A program made the translations under genes and the position numbers. A DNA stretch of 64,000 bases, taken from the NCBI GenBank assembly GCA_905182425.1, contig CAJJBP010000019.1, positions 1 through 64,000 of the forward strand, given 5' to 3'. Under the pieces are notes generated by a model. That model did no database searches and was not told where the DNA came from. It saw only the letters and a program-made list of their open reading frames with translations. The stretch is from an uncultured Planktomarina sp. (lineage in GTDB: Bacteria > Pseudomonadota > Alphaproteobacteria > Rhodobacterales > Rhodobacteraceae). Within the stretch, counting starts at the first letter, position 1. Every line of letters starts with the position of its first letter. This document shows positions 45,679 through 55,617 of this stretch, in pieces.

Positions 45679-46029
45679 TATATAATTTTGCCTAAGTTGG
45701 CCATTTTCATAAAAATTGAAGATGTTATTGTCACTGACAGCAGGGTCTAAAAGATGATTCGTATCCATTGTCGTAGAAAGCTGGCAGCTACAGAGCTCTA
45801 AAGGCGTATGCATCCAAATACGATCTACCTAACCATCAAATAGATTCTGTTTAGATTTGGTTGCGAGTGATTGCGTGGCATGTTTTATTGATGGGGAAGA
45901 ATACTTTTTCTCCAAATCCGTCAAAATAAATGGATCTATGTACTTGGACCATATGTCTCTATCAAACTTGTTGACCAGTTTTGACCAGGTTAAAGGACTG
46001 AACTGCGTTATTAGAAGTAACTTTTGAGT
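45673..46029 (-). pseudogene. Decayed open frame between pckA and hprK, unidentified
   Basis: One minus-strand frame is open from 46029 to a TAG at 45829-45831, then open again to a TAA at 45673-45675. Translation is protein-like (for example LTWSKLVNKFDRDIWSKY, and after the stop LLDPAVSDNNIFNFYENG). No start codon begins the first part. I do not recognise the family, and it does not look like ChvG or ChvI. The remainder of the 590-nt gap (45543-46135) holds the two repeats above and the hprK promoter. Confidence 0.35.
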
Positions 46030-46135
46030 TTAATGGAGTTGAAATTTTGATAAAAAAGCCGACTTACTTGCGTTTGACGCTGGGAGGGTGCCAATCAGTG
46101 CTAGCAGTCGTGTTGGGTCCTTGACGTGATTTTCA

Positions 46136-46606
46136 ATGTCGAATTTTGAATCCTGGAAAAACTTTAGTCGCTTGGACCATAGGCTTTTGTTGCATGCAAC
46201 AGCGGTGCGATTTCAATTAAAGTCACTCCTGCTACTGGGCCCGTCTGGTTCAGGAAAATCAAAATTAGCGGTTGATATGATTTCGCTTGGGGCCACGCTC
46301 ATTTCAGATGATCGCGTTTGGCTATGTATTGAAGATACGCGCCTTTGCCTTGAGGCCCCTGAACAAGTCTCTGGCAAGATTGAGGCTCGTGGCTTGGGCA
46401 TTTTGCGTATGAAGTCCTCTGTGCGAGGACCTGTAGAGTTAGATTATTGCCTGGATTTATCACTAGAAAGTCATGCACGCTTGCCTTCTATGCAGGAAGT
46501 TACGAAGTTAGGGCATAAAATTTTGGTGCTTCCGGGTCTGCCAATGGTCCCAAGCGCCTCTGCGCTGATGTTGTTGTTAAAAAATGGATTCTCTGAAGAT
46601 GAATGA
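46136..46606 (+). CDS. hprK: HPr kinase/phosphorylase (short alphaproteobacterial form)
   Basis: A 156-residue kinase domain that phosphorylates HPr on a serine. LHATAVRFQLKSLLLLGPSGSGKSKLAVDMI holds the P-loop, and LISDDRVWLCIED and GKIEARGLGILRM are the later HprK signatures. Like other alphaproteobacterial copies it lacks the N-terminal domain of Gram-positive HprK. It is the first gene of hprK-rapZ-EIIA-HPr; chvI-chvG, which often come before it, are absent. Confidence 0.92.
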   Translation: MSNFESWKNFSRLDHRLLLHATAVRFQLKSLLLLGPSGSGKSKLAVDMISLGATLISDDRVWLCIEDTRLCLEAPEQVSGKIEARGLGILRMKSSVRGPVELDYCLDLSLESHARLPSMQEVTKLGHKILVLPGLPMVPSASALMLLLKNGFSEDE

Positions 46607-47483
46607 AGGGTATCAGGACATGCATGTGTTGCTTATAACTGGGCCGGCTGGGTCTGGTCGTACAACCGCAATTAATGCGCTTGAGGACGCGGGATTCGAA
46701 GCGATTGACAATATACCCCTTAGTCTTGCTCCTCGATTGTTCGAGGGCCCTAAGCTTGATAAACCTTTGGCTCTTGGTATCGATACCCGAAACCGAGACT
46801 TTTCAATTGATGGATTGCTGGATGCAATATCAGCCATTCAGTCTACAAAGTGCATCAAGTTGGATTTGCTGTATCTTGATTGCTCTGTCGATGTTTTGCT
46901 GCGGCGTTTTTCTGAGACCCGACGTCGTCACCATTTGGCTCCTAGTGGCTCTGCGCTTGAAGGTATACATCGCGATATTGATCTAATGCAGCCGGTTCGA
47001 AGTCGCTCTGACTTCTTAATAGATACCACGGAATTATCTCCAAATGAGTTACGTGCAGAAATAACTCAGCGATTCTCTGGAAAGAGAGGCGAAGAGATGG
47101 CGATTGTTGTTCAATCTTTTTCCTACAAGAGAGGCGCTCCCCGCGGTTTAGATATAATGTTTGATTGTCGGTTTTTACGAAACCCACACTGGGATAAAGA
47201 CTTAAGGATTAAAACTGGTCTTAACGAAGAGGTGCAGGCATATGTTGCTGAAGATGAAAATTTTGCACCATTTTGCAGTAAGATTTTAGGTCTGGCTGAT
47301 TTAGTTGTTCCGGCTCACAAAGTGGAAGGGCGTTCGCATCTCTCAATTGGCTTTGGGTGTACTGGTGGCCAACATCGTTCGGTAGCAATCGTAGAAATCT
47401 TTGGAAATGCAATTGCGCGGCTGGCATGTGACCATTCGTCATCGAGAATTGGACCGATCCTTGAACCACAAAATGTCAAGTAA
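46599..47483 (+). CDS. rapZ: RNase adapter protein RapZ
   Basis: An ATP-binding protein of about 294 residues, related to the adaptor that controls glmS through small RNAs in enterics. Walker A is ITGPAGSGRTTAINALEDAGFEAIDNIPLSL broken as GPAGSGRTT, then LGIDTRNRDF, LDCSVDVLLRRFSETRRRHHL, SFSYKRGAPRGLDIMFDCRFLRNPHW and IGFGCTGGQHRSVAI. The start at 46599 overlaps hprK by 8 nt; codons at 46584 and 46620 (the latter with GAAGGG 9 nt upstream) are alternatives. Confidence 0.92.
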   Translation: MNEGYQDMHVLLITGPAGSGRTTAINALEDAGFEAIDNIPLSLAPRLFEGPKLDKPLALGIDTRNRDFSIDGLLDAISAIQSTKCIKLDLLYLDCSVDVLLRRFSETRRRHHLAPSGSALEGIHRDIDLMQPVRSRSDFLIDTTELSPNELRAEITQRFSGKRGEEMAIVVQSFSYKRGAPRGLDIMFDCRFLRNPHWDKDLRIKTGLNEEVQAYVAEDENFAPFCSKILGLADLVVPAHKVEGRSHLSIGFGCTGGQHRSVAIVEIFGNAIARLACDHSSSRIGPILEPQNVK

Positions 47484-47501
47484 AACGAAGGTATGAAGTA
47501 G

Positions 47502-47897
47502 TTGATAGGTATCGTCATAGTAGCGCATGGAGGTCTGGCCATTGAGTATAAGGCCGCGATGGAACACGTCGTTGGTGAGCAAACTGGCATTGCAGCGGTA
47601 ACGATACGTCCAGATTGTGATCGCGTTAAAAAACAGGGTGAAATATGTGCGGCCGCCGACAGAGTTGATGAGGGTAGCGGCGTTGTGATCGTGACCGATA
47701 TGTTTGGTGGCTCACCTTCAAACTTGTCTCTATTAGCATGTAATTGCGCCAATCGCCGTGTTTTGTATGGGGCGAATTTGCCACTTTTGGTAAAACTTGC
47801 AAAATCTCGTCGAAATTCTGTTGAGGAAGCGATTTCTAAAGCAATTGACGCAGGTCGCAAGTATATGGACTGCCTACCTCAAAAATATCAGGCTTAA
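47502..47897 (+). CDS. PTS mannose/fructose-type EIIA component
   Basis: A 131-residue EIIA of the mannose family. IGIVIVAHGGLAIEYKAAMEHVVGEQ carries the phosphorylated histidine (H9), and VIVTDMFGGSPSNLSLL is the second signature. No sugar-specific EIIBC is near, so it is probably part of a regulatory phosphorelay with HPr and HprK rather than sugar uptake. It starts at a TTG, 18 nt after rapZ. Confidence 0.92.
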   Translation: MIGIVIVAHGGLAIEYKAAMEHVVGEQTGIAAVTIRPDCDRVKKQGEICAAADRVDEGSGVVIVTDMFGGSPSNLSLLACNCANRRVLYGANLPLLVKLAKSRRNSVEEAISKAIDAGRKYMDCLPQKYQA

Positions 47898-47902
47898 ATC
47901 AA

Positions 47903-48169
47903 TTGAGACAAAAATTAGATATTATTAATGAAAAGGGCCTGCATGCGCGGGCTTCTGCCAAATTTGTAGAAACAGTAGAGCGTCATGAGGCTAGTGCCAG
48001 TGTGGAAAAGGACGGTTTGATGGCTCAAGGTGATAGCATTATGGGATTGCTTATGTTGGCGGCTGGACGTGGGACGACTATTGAGGTGGAAACTTCGGGT
48101 GTTGAGGCGAAAGAGCTTGCGAAGGCGTTGGCAAATTTACTTGAGGATCGATTTGGGGAAAAAGCTTAA
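47903..48169 (+). CDS. ptsH: HPr phosphocarrier protein
   Basis: An 88-residue HPr. The phosphohistidine lies in KGLHARASAKFVE (near residue 14), and the regulatory serine region reads GDSIMGLLMLAAGRG, the normal target for HprK. It starts at a TTG 5 nt after the EIIA stop. EI (ptsP) is not in the window. Last gene of the block. Confidence 0.95.
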   Translation: MRQKLDIINEKGLHARASAKFVETVERHEASASVEKDGLMAQGDSIMGLLMLAAGRGTTIEVETSGVEAKELAKALANLLEDRFGEKA

Positions 48170-48493
48170 ATAATTTGAAGATCAACCTAACGTAGCTTTT
48201 GAATATAATTTTAAGCTTCTAATTAGTTTTTTGAATTTGGGACGCTACTTTCTAGACTGTTGTTTAGGAGTTTTTTGTCACTTAAAAAGGTCCTGGTTTC
48301 TTCACCTAATTGGCGAGGACCGTTGCTTGGCTTTCACACCGGATCATAGCGCTTTTCCATTTATCCTGTTATGTTGTGGCGAATAGGCCACATAGCACAC
48401 TCAAATAAAATCAGTCTGCCAAGTATGGCAGTCTGCTTTTATTTTAAGACACAAAATCAGATATTAGAGAAAGTATGCTAACTCAGTACTTTC
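48170..48493. other. Spacer between convergent ptsH and etfA
   Basis: About 320 nt, AT-rich. It contains the hairpin listed at 48416-48440 and a weaker inverted pair GGTCCT...AGGACC near 48290-48325 with a 21-nt loop. A short plus-strand open stretch ending in NRPHSTLK near 48408 recalls a transposase tail but is too short to call. No gene supported. Confidence 0.5.
48416..48440 (+). terminator. Probable terminator downstream of ptsH, possibly bidirectional
   Basis: CTGCCA-AGTA-TGGCAG forms a 6-bp stem with a 4-nt loop, followed by TCTGCTTTTATTTT. On the minus strand it is followed by ACTGATTTTATTT, so it could also end transcripts from the other side. It lies between two convergent operons. 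Confidence 0.55.
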
Positions 48494-49423
48494 TTAACCC
48501 AGTTTTTCAGTCAATTGCGGTACAGCATCAAACAAATCAGCAACCAGGCCAAAGTCAGCTACTTGGAAGATTGGAGCTTCTTCGTCCTTATTTATAGCCA
48601 CAATAATTTTTGAATCTTTCATACCGGCAAGGTGTTGAATCGCTCCAGAAATACCCACGGCTACATAAAGATCTGGGGCTACTACCTTACCTGTTTGACC
48701 AACTTGCCAATCGTTAGGGGCGTAGCCTGAGTCGACTGCGGCACGTGATGCGCCAACGGCCGCTCCCAGTTTGTCCGCTAAAGCTTCGATGATTTTAAAG
48801 TCATCTTCAGATCCAACACCGCGGCCGCCTGATACGACAACGCCTGCGGAGGTCAGTTCTGGACGATCGCTTGCAGCAACCCGATCTTCTATCCATTCGG
48901 AAAGACCAGGGTTTGCAACAGCGTCGATGCGTTCAACCGAAGCGGAACCGCCTTCGCCGGATGCGTCAAATGTGGAAGTCCGAATAGTCGCAACTTTGAT
49001 TGTATCTACAGACTTTAACGTTTGAATAGCGTTGCCGGCATAAATTGGACGCTCAAATGTATCTGCATCAATAACGGCTGTAACTTCGGAGATGATCATA
49101 ACATCCAAGAGTGCTGCAACACGCGGCAAGATATTTTTGGAAGCAGATGTGGAAGGCGCCAAGATGTGGCTGTAACTACTAGATAGAGATACAATTAGAT
49201 CCGAAACAGGCTCAGCCATATCGTGACCATAAGCCTCATCTTGGGCGCAAAGTACTTTTGACACACCATCCAATTTTGCCGCAGCGTTGGCGGCATCTGA
49301 GCAACCATTACCAACGCAAAGAATAGTAACATCACCAATTCGTTTTGCAGCGGTTAACGCCTTTGCCGTGGAATCCACTGACAGCGCGCCACCATTAACT
49401 TCTGCTAAAAGGAGTACATTCAT
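48494..49423 (-). CDS. etfA: Electron transfer flavoprotein alpha subunit
   Basis: A 309-residue FAD-carrying subunit of ETF, which takes electrons from acyl-CoA dehydrogenases and passes them to ETF-ubiquinone oxidoreductase. The C-terminal FAD domain has [50 protein letters not shown] and the closing [21 protein letters not shown]. Its start touches the etfB stop at 49423. It can serve the probable Mcd at 41.3 kb. Confidence 0.96.
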   Translation of the reverse strand: MNVLLLAEVNGGALSVDSTAKALTAAKRIGDVTILCVGNGCSDAANAAAKLDGVSKVLCAQDEAYGHDMAEPVSDLIVSLSSSYSHILAPSTSASKNILPRVAALLDVMIISEVTAVIDADTFERPIYAGNAIQTLKSVDTIKVATIRTSTFDASGEGGSASVERIDAVANPGLSEWIEDRVAASDRPELTSAGVVVSGGRGVGSEDDFKIIEALADKLGAAVGASRAAVDSGYAPNDWQVGQTGKVVAPDLYVAVGISGAIQHLAGMKDSKIIVAINKDEEAPIFQVADFGLVADLFDAVPQLTEKLG

Positions 49424-50184
49424 TAAACAGCTCCCGCTTCTTTGAGTTTTTCGACTAGTTCATCTACCGAGGCGACTTTGATTCCAGCTGCGCGCGTTTC
49501 AGGCTCGCTAGTGGCTTCAATGTTCAATCGCGGTGTTGTATCTACACCATAATCTGCCGTTGTTTTCTCATCCATAGGCTTTTTCTTTGCCTTCATGATA
49601 TTTGGCAAAGATGCATAACGAGGTTCATTGAGGCGTAGATCTACTGTAACAATTGTCGGCATGGAGACTTTGATAGATTGTAAGCCACCATCTACTTCTC
49701 GTGTCACAATAGCACTGTCACCATCAATGCTCAGTTCGGAGGCAAATGTAGCTTGCGACCAACCGGTCAACGCTGCTAACATTTGTCCGGTAGCATTCAT
49801 GTCATTGTCGATTGCTTGCTTCCCCGCCAGAACGATACCAGGTTGCTCTTCATCAATTACTGCTTTCAGGATTTTGGCAACCGCTAAGGGCTCAATATCA
49901 GTGTGAACGTCATCAGTCGCAACAACCAGGATAGCTCTGTCTGCCCCCATTGCCAGCGCAGTGCGCAGTGTTTCTTGATTTTGCTTTACGCCAATAGAAA
50001 CTGCAATCACCTCATCGGCTTGTCCCGCTTCTTTCAAGCGAATTGCTTGCTCAATGGCGATTTCGTCGAAGGGGTTCATCGACATTTTTACGTTTGCAAG
50101 ATCGACACCGCTACCATCTGCTTTTACACGCACTTTTACGTTATAATCGATCACACGTTTGACCGGAACCAGAACCTTCATCAT
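49423..50184 (-). CDS. etfB: Electron transfer flavoprotein beta subunit
   Basis: A 253-residue AMP-binding subunit of [22 protein letters not shown] opens it, followed by [26 protein letters not shown] and the beta signature [31 protein letters not shown]. Two consecutive ATG codons stand at the start. The 168-nt spacer upstream should hold the etfBA promoter. Confidence 0.96.
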   Translation of the reverse strand: MMKVLVPVKRVIDYNVKVRVKADGSGVDLANVKMSMNPFDEIAIEQAIRLKEAGQADEVIAVSIGVKQNQETLRTALAMGADRAILVVATDDVHTDIEPLAVAKILKAVIDEEQPGIVLAGKQAIDNDMNATGQMLAALTGWSQATFASELSIDGDSAIVTREVDGGLQSIKVSMPTIVTVDLRLNEPRYASLPNIMKAKKKPMDEKTTADYGVDTTPRLNIEATSEPETRAAGIKVASVDELVEKLKEAGAV

Positions 50185-50352
50185 TGTATCTCCGTATTAA
50201 ACAAGCCAACTGCGGCTCTTTTATCTAAATTAATGCAAAACTAACCGCCATGAATACTAAAAAACAGTGGAAAATCGACGCCCTAGGGCTTGCCTGCGCC
50301 TAACCTTGATTCAGTTACGGTTAAGTTTGTGTTCAAACAACGGTCCCATGTT

Positions 50353-50925
50353 CTAACGATTTGCCCCTGGCACCCATAGGATATCTTTTCGGCCATCGTC
50401 ATTCGCTATTCTGCCTGCAACAAAAAACCAGTCGGAGAGGCGATTCAAATATTTAGTTGCGTGTGTATTGACTGATTCCTGCGATGCCAGTTCTACCGTC
50501 ATCCTTTCCGCTCGCCGTGAAATGGTACGGCATAAATGCAAATTTGCTGAGAGAGCTGATCCACCAGGTAAAATGAAGGACCTCAAAGGTTCAAGTAAAT
50601 CATTCATGACATCAATTTCTGCTTCCAACCGTTCAACCTGCGCTTTTGTCATGCGCAAGGGTTGATACTCAGCGTCCTTGTCTTTTTCCATATCGGGGCG
50701 GCACAAATCTGCACCCAAATCGAACAGATCATTTTGGATGTTAGCCAATTGCGCATCCAACTCACCGTTGGAGTGCAAACGTGCAAGGCCTAATGCAGCA
50801 TTTGTCTCATCCACCGTTCCGTAGGCATTCACACGCAGTGAATGTTTTTCAACACGCGTACCATTGCCCAGTGCGGTTTGGCCGTTATCACCAGTTTTTG
50901 TGTAAATCTTGTTGAGAACAACCAT
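50353..50925 (-). CDS. Cob(I)alamin adenosyltransferase, PduO type
   Basis: A 190-residue trimeric helical-bundle ATP:corrinoid adenosyltransferase, unrelated in fold to CobO. KIYTKTGDNGQTALGNGTRVEK is the ATP-binding N-terminus; YGTVDETNAALGLA, FDLGADLCRP, FILPGGSALSANLHLCRTISRRAER and YLNRLSDWFFVAGR are all family motifs. Together with CobO, the window encodes two adenosyltransferases. I use the ATG at 50925, 2 nt after the preceding stop, though an overlapping TTG at 50931 is possible. Confidence 0.94.
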   Translation of the reverse strand: MVVLNKIYTKTGDNGQTALGNGTRVEKHSLRVNAYGTVDETNAALGLARLHSNGELDAQLANIQNDLFDLGADLCRPDMEKDKDAEYQPLRMTKAQVERLEAEIDVMNDLLEPLRSFILPGGSALSANLHLCRTISRRAERMTVELASQESVNTHATKYLNRLSDWFFVAGRIANDDGRKDILWVPGANR

Positions 50926-50927
50926 CG

Positions 50928-51128
50928 TCAAGCCTTTCCAAAGTAGACAGCAATAAGAATTAATATGACCGCTACGAATTGAGCTCCAATACGGTAACGC
51001 ATTAAACGGTTAGAGTGCTTATGACTAAACTCTCCTCCTTTGGCAAAGCTCCCTATACCAAGCACTAAAATTGCTAAAACAACGATGCACGCTATCGTGG
51101 CGATGATAAAAAGCGGATCTTTATCCAT
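50928..51128 (-). CDS. Twin-transmembrane protein (HIG1-like)
   Basis: A 66-residue membrane protein with two spans: PLFIIATIACIVVLAILVLGIGSFAKGG and FVAVILILIAVYFG, joined by a basic EFSHKHSNRLMRYRIGAQ loop. That loop is the mark of small HIG1-type proteins, which in mitochondria and alphaproteobacteria associate with cytochrome oxidase. GGAGTAAG precedes the ATG at 51128. The gene runs into the PduO gene with 2 nt between. Confidence 0.85.
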   Translation of the reverse strand: MDKDPLFIIATIACIVVLAILVLGIGSFAKGGEFSHKHSNRLMRYRIGAQFVAVILILIAVYFGKA

Positions 51129-51193
51129 GTGCTTACTCCTCGAATCCGTTAAACATCTAGAAGACTTTGTCACAAAGACCAATACGTGCGACA

Positions 51194-52027
51194 TTACAGC
51201 CTTGAAATGAGCCAATCAAATGCTCTGGTAGATAAAACTCGCTTCAAAAACCCGATATAGTAAGTCGGGGTAGTTACGTAGTACCGAGGCTTCGGACGCT
51301 TGCTTTCCAACGCCATCAATACTTTTGCAGTTACGGCTGAGGCTGGTAACTCGAACTTATCAGGCAAACCCTTAGGTTCATAAAGGCGTTTGAGTAATCC
51401 AGCTTCATATTGAGGGCGCCTTGTTGAATTCTTCCAGTCGATCCACTTCTCAAAATGTGGAACGGACTTCTCTCGAATTTGGGTGGTGATTGGACCGGGC
51501 TCAATCAAGATTATAGCAATATTAGTGTCCCGCATTTCTAGACGTAGAGTGTCGGTCAGCCCCTCGAGTGCAAATTTAGTCGAGGTATACGCTCCACGCC
51601 AAGGCAGCGCTGCGAACCCTAAAACTGATGAGCAATTCAAGATACGACCTGAACCCTGAGCACGCATGATCGGCAGAACTTGCCGTATGACTTCGTGGTA
51701 ACCAAAAAAGTTGGTTTCATAGATGTCACGCAGTGCATCTGTGGGTAAATCTTCAACTGCTCCTGGGATTGCAAAAGCACCGTTATTAAATATAGCGTCT
51801 AATCTGTCACCTGTTTTTTCTAGGACGTAGGCGAGGGTGGTTTTGATACTATTTTTATCAGCGTGATCCAATCGGGGGGAATCTAAACCCATCTCAGAAA
51901 GGCGGTCGCAATCTTGCTGCTTTCTGCAGCTTGCAAACACCCGCCAGCCATTTGCTTGCAAGGTAATAGCGCAATCCAAGCCAATTCCAGATGAGCATCC
52001 ACTTATGAGAATAGACTTTTGCATCAT
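51194..52027 (-). CDS. Short-chain dehydrogenase/reductase
   Basis: A 277-residue classical SDR. The NAD(P) loop is ISGCSSGIGLDCAITLQ, FNNGAFAIPGAVED replaces the usual NNAG with NNGA, the catalytic serine is in ILNCSSVLGFAALP, and Y-x3-K is YTSTKFALEGLTD. The first residues MMQK leave the choice between two ATG codons; AGGGACC lies just upstream. Substrate unknown. It is 66 nt upstream of the HIG1-like gene. Confidence 0.88.
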   Translation of the reverse strand: MMQKSILISGCSSGIGLDCAITLQANGWRVFASCRKQQDCDRLSEMGLDSPRLDHADKNSIKTTLAYVLEKTGDRLDAIFNNGAFAIPGAVEDLPTDALRDIYETNFFGYHEVIRQVLPIMRAQGSGRILNCSSVLGFAALPWRGAYTSTKFALEGLTDTLRLEMRDTNIAIILIEPGPITTQIREKSVPHFEKWIDWKNSTRRPQYEAGLLKRLYEPKGLPDKFELPASAVTAKVLMALESKRPKPRYYVTTPTYYIGFLKRVLSTRAFDWLISRL

Positions 52028-52179
52028 GGTCCCTCCAAGTTTCAAGCAAGCTTACTCAAGTAATTTTGTGATGGGGTCAAGCACCCGTAATTAGCCCCCA
52101 TAAGACGACTTTGCGAAAATTTTTGAAAGCAAAGCGGGTTTGGCTGGACCTACTACAATTGGCCCGCTAAACGACATCT

Positions 52180-54510
52180 ATGTCTGATGAAGTAAATGAT
52201 GCCAACATGCAGTCAAACGAAATTGCTGAGCCGCTGCGGCGGGCCATTGGCGAACGGTATCTGACGTATGCATTATCAACTATTATGCACCGCGCTTTGC
52301 CGGATGCCCGCGATGGCCTGAAGCCAGTACACCGCCGCATTCTTTATGCGATGCGGGAGTTAAAGTTGAGTGCAGTTGGCGGATTTCGAAAATCTGCAAA
52401 GATTTCTGGAGATGTGATGGGGAATTATCATCCTCATGGAGACGCTGCAATTTACGATGCCATGGCGCGTTTAGCGCAAGACTTTAATGTACGTTACCCT
52501 CTGGTAGATGGGCAGGGAAATTTTGGTAACATAGACGGCGATAACCCTGCCGCCAGTCGCTATACAGAAGCACGAATGACCGTCGTGGCTGAAGCTTTGC
52601 TGGAAGGGCTTTCAGAGAATGCTGTAGACTTTCGCGAAAACTACGATGGAACTTTGACCGAACCGGCCGTTTTGCCTGCAACATTTCCAAACCTTTTGGC
52701 AAATGGTAGCAGCGGCATTGCTGTTGGCATGGCCACCAATATTCCACCGCATAATGTTGCAGAACTAGTTGATGCGTGTTTGCATTTGATCAAATCTCCA
52801 GATGCTCGTGACGACACCCTGTTGCAGTACGTGCCGGGCCCCGATTTCCCTACTGGTGGCATTATCGTTGAACCACCTGAAAATATTGCGCAAGCTTACA
52901 GGAAAGGTAGGGGTTCGTTCCGATTGCGGTGTAAATGGGAGTGTGAGGATCTAGGACGAGGTCTGTGGCAGGTCATCGTCACTGAAATCCCCTATCAAGT
53001 ACAGAAATCCAAGTTGATTGAAAAATTGGCTGAGGTAATTCAAACGAAAAAAGTACCAATCTTGGCCGATGTTCGCGATGAATCTGCAGAAGATATACGT
53101 ATTGTTCTTGAGCCGCGCACAAAGAATGTCGATCCTGAGGTTCTGATGGGGATGTTGTTCCGTAGTACGGATCTTGAATTGCGTTTTAGTTTGAATTTGA
53201 ATGTGCTTATTGATGGTTTGACACCAAAAGTATGTAGCATGAAGGAAGTTTTACGGGCTTTTTTGGATCACAGGCAGGAAGTCCTTATTCGCCGCTCGAA
53301 GCATCGCTTGGCAAAAATAGACCACCGTTTAGAAGTTCTGGAAGGCTTTATTTTAGCGTTTCTAAATTTAGACCGCGTGATTGATATTATCCGTTATGAT
53401 AATGACCCCAAAGCCGCGTTGATGTTTGAGGATTGGAGCCAGTCTCATCCTCGAGCAATGACGGAAACTGATTATGTTGGTCCATTGACCTACCGCAAAG
53501 TTATCGTCGGTGAGGAAGAACTAAGTGACGTTCAGGCTGAGGCAATTTTAAACATGCGTCTTCGCAGTTTACGTCGACTGGAAGAAATGGAATTACGCCG
53601 TGAGCGCGATGAGCTTCAAAAAGAACGTGCAACCTTGGACGATCTCTTGGCTGACAACGGACTGCAGTGGGCAAAAATTAGCGAACAATTGCGGGCCACG
53701 CGTAAAGCCTTTGGCAAAGATTATGAAGGCGGCGCACGTCGCACCGTATTTGCTGTTGCGAGTGATGTAGAAGACGTGCCCCTTGAGGCGATGATAGAAC
53801 GTGAACCTGTCACTGTGGTCTGCTCCAAGATGGGTTGGATCCGTGCTCTATCTGGACATGTTTCATTAGAAAAAGAGTTGAAATATAAAGATGGCGACGA
53901 AGTTGGTTTTGTGTTCCACGCCGAAACTACAGATAAATTAATAGTGTTTGGTAGCAATGGTCGGTTTTATACCTTGATTGCGGATAATTTGCCGGGCGGG
54001 CGCGGTATGGGGGAGCCACTTCGATTGATGGTTGATTTGCCCAATGATGTCGAGATTGTGAACATCTTTATTCATAACCCTGAGGTTAAGCGATTAGTGG
54101 CCTCCACCGCAGGGGATGGGTTTGTTGTGCCTGAAGTTGAAATTGTTGCCCAAACACGCACAGGTCGACAAGTGCTTAATGTCAAAGGTGATGTGAAGGC
54201 ATTATTGGCGCAACCCATACGCGGTGACCATGTGGCTTGCGTGGGTGAAAACCGCAAACTCCTAGTTTTTGCTATGAATGAGTTGCCAGAAATGGGTCGT
54301 GGCAAAGGTGTCAGATTGCAGAAATTCAAGGACGGTGGACTTTCAGATGCGACGACATTTTTAATGGATAGTGGCCTATCATGGAAAGACCCTGCTGGCC
54401 GTAACCGAGTGGTTGAAAGCAGCGAGTTGTCCGAATGGGTTAGCAAACGCGCTAGCGCGGGGCGTATGGCCCCGCGCGGCTTCCCGCGCAACAATCGCTT
54501 CGCAGAGTAA
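52180..54510 (+). CDS. parC: DNA topoisomerase IV subunit A
   Basis: A 776-residue type IIA topoisomerase subunit that decatenates daughter chromosomes with ParE. The catalytic tyrosine is Y128 in [10 protein letters not shown], preceded by [14 protein letters not shown] and [20 protein letters not shown]. The C-terminal beta-pinwheel (from about 520) has shorter repeats than GyrA and lacks the GyrA box, supporting ParC. The residue that is serine in E. coli ParC quinolone sites is alanine here (GDAAIYD). The GyrA-like length difference and motif set leave little doubt. Confidence 0.94.
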   Translation: MSDEVNDANMQSNEIAEPLRRAIGERYLTYALSTIMHRALPDARDGLKPVHRRILYAMRELKLSAVGGFRKSAKISGDVMGNYHPHGDAAIYDAMARLAQDFNVRYPLVDGQGNFGNIDGDNPAASRYTEARMTVVAEALLEGLSENAVDFRENYDGTLTEPAVLPATFPNLLANGSSGIAVGMATNIPPHNVAELVDACLHLIKSPDARDDTLLQYVPGPDFPTGGIIVEPPENIAQAYRKGRGSFRLRCKWECEDLGRGLWQVIVTEIPYQVQKSKLIEKLAEVIQTKKVPILADVRDESAEDIRIVLEPRTKNVDPEVLMGMLFRSTDLELRFSLNLNVLIDGLTPKVCSMKEVLRAFLDHRQEVLIRRSKHRLAKIDHRLEVLEGFILAFLNLDRVIDIIRYDNDPKAALMFEDWSQSHPRAMTETDYVGPLTYRKVIVGEEELSDVQAEAILNMRLRSLRRLEEMELRRERDELQKERATLDDLLADNGLQWAKISEQLRATRKAFGKDYEGGARRTVFAVASDVEDVPLEAMIEREPVTVVCSKMGWIRALSGHVSLEKELKYKDGDEVGFVFHAETTDKLIVFGSNGRFYTLIADNLPGGRGMGEPLRLMVDLPNDVEIVNIFIHNPEVKRLVASTAGDGFVVPEVEIVAQTRTGRQVLNVKGDVKALLAQPIRGDHVACVGENRKLLVFAMNELPEMGRGKGVRLQKFKDGGLSDATTFLMDSGLSWKDPAGRNRVVESSELSEWVSKRASAGRMAPRGFPRNNRFAE

Positions 54511-54896
54511 TTTTTAATTTAAAATAAAATCATAGTATTAAATCAAATTTGCGTTATCATATTTTGATATCATCTCTGGTTGCGGCTTGAATTAGTGGTC
54601 GAGTTTAATTCAATCAGTATAGATTTGCCCAAACGACGTTCTTGGGTCCTATTTTTAACACTTAATAGCCTTATACTTTTGTCTTATGGTCATAAAAGCA
54701 TATCAGTAATTATTTAAATGTTGCATTAAACCCTGTGGATATGCTCGCGTTTTCCAAGAATAGGAGGCCATTTGAAATAGTTGCGATTAGCTTTTTATTT
54801 TTAACCGCAGAAACAATTTGTAGCGCTTAGGTTCGATGCTTTACGTTGCTTTGCTATAGGTAGATTGTTAACGTTTTGCTACTCAAAGGAGATCTT
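54511..54896. other. AT-rich spacer between parC and the lipoprotein gene
   Basis: About 385 nt of AT-rich sequence with no open frame of note on either strand and no structured RNA that I can recognise. It probably carries the promoter of the lipoprotein gene. Confidence 0.5.
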
Positions 54897-55469
54897 ATGA
54901 CGCGGTGTTTAGCACTTTTAATCCTACTCTTTCTGTCGGCCTGTGCGTCCCCTACCAAAGATCTCGATGGGACTGTCGTGCCCATTGGTAATTTCCGTGC
55001 TGGCCAACTTATTGCACGTGCTGATGCCGAGATGACTAAAGGGCCTCTGTCGCGCGATTCTGACCGAGAGGAATGGATTGCATCACTAGATGAAGCATTG
55101 AAAGAACGATTTGACCGGTTTGAAGGAGGTGCGTATTATCACCTAGGAGTCACAGCGCGGGCGTATATCTTAGCAAAACCTGGCATCCCAATAATTGCGT
55201 CACCAAAATCGGTGTTGATTTTTTCTGTTGTTGTCTTGGAAGACAGCACTGGTAAGATGCTAACGCCTAAGCCTTACCAAATAACCGTGGTCGAGCAAAT
55301 CACAACCAAGTCAATTTTTGGATCAGGGTATACACTTTCAAAAAAACAACAAATTCAAGGTCTTTCCCGACAGGCTGCAAGGCTGACAGAAGATTGGTTG
55401 CGTGAACAGCCATGGTTCGAGGGACCAGACACGATTACCTTTACGGAAGATGACCCGGATGAAGGTTGA
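54897..55469 (+). CDS. Putative lipoprotein, function unknown
   Basis: A 190-residue exported protein. The signal peptide ends in the lipobox LSAC (TRCLALLILLFLSAC), so Cys17 or nearby would be lipid-modified and the protein would sit in a membrane facing the periplasm. The body has a mixed alpha/beta sequence with YYHLGVTARAYILAKPGIPI, SPKSVLIFSVVVLED and QIQGLSRQAARLTEDWLREQPWF, without a domain I can name. AAGGAG lies 7 nt before the ATG. It is 148 nt upstream of tuf. Confidence 0.8.
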   Translation: MTRCLALLILLFLSACASPTKDLDGTVVPIGNFRAGQLIARADAEMTKGPLSRDSDREEWIASLDEALKERFDRFEGGAYYHLGVTARAYILAKPGIPIIASPKSVLIFSVVVLEDSTGKMLTPKPYQITVVEQITTKSIFGSGYTLSKKQQIQGLSRQAARLTEDWLREQPWFEGPDTITFTEDDPDEG

Positions 55470-55617
55470 GGAGTAAGCAAAGTGAGGCTTGCTTTAAAAT
55501 AAGATCAGTTCAGCATAGGATTATACAAAGCACTTGATTTTCATCTCTTGGTCCAATATCCGCCATTCACATATTAATTCTGGGCTGAATGGCCCCTTCA
55601 ACATAAGGTTGCCTCCC

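Noticed and set aside
48300-48412. Open stretch ending NRPHSTLK, reminiscent of transposase C-termini
   Set aside because: About 30 codons after a stop, no flanking transposase motifs or inverted repeats.
52180-54510. ParC as GyrA
   Set aside because: The 776-residue length, C-terminal domain without a GyrA box, and GDAAIYD segment agree better with ParC.
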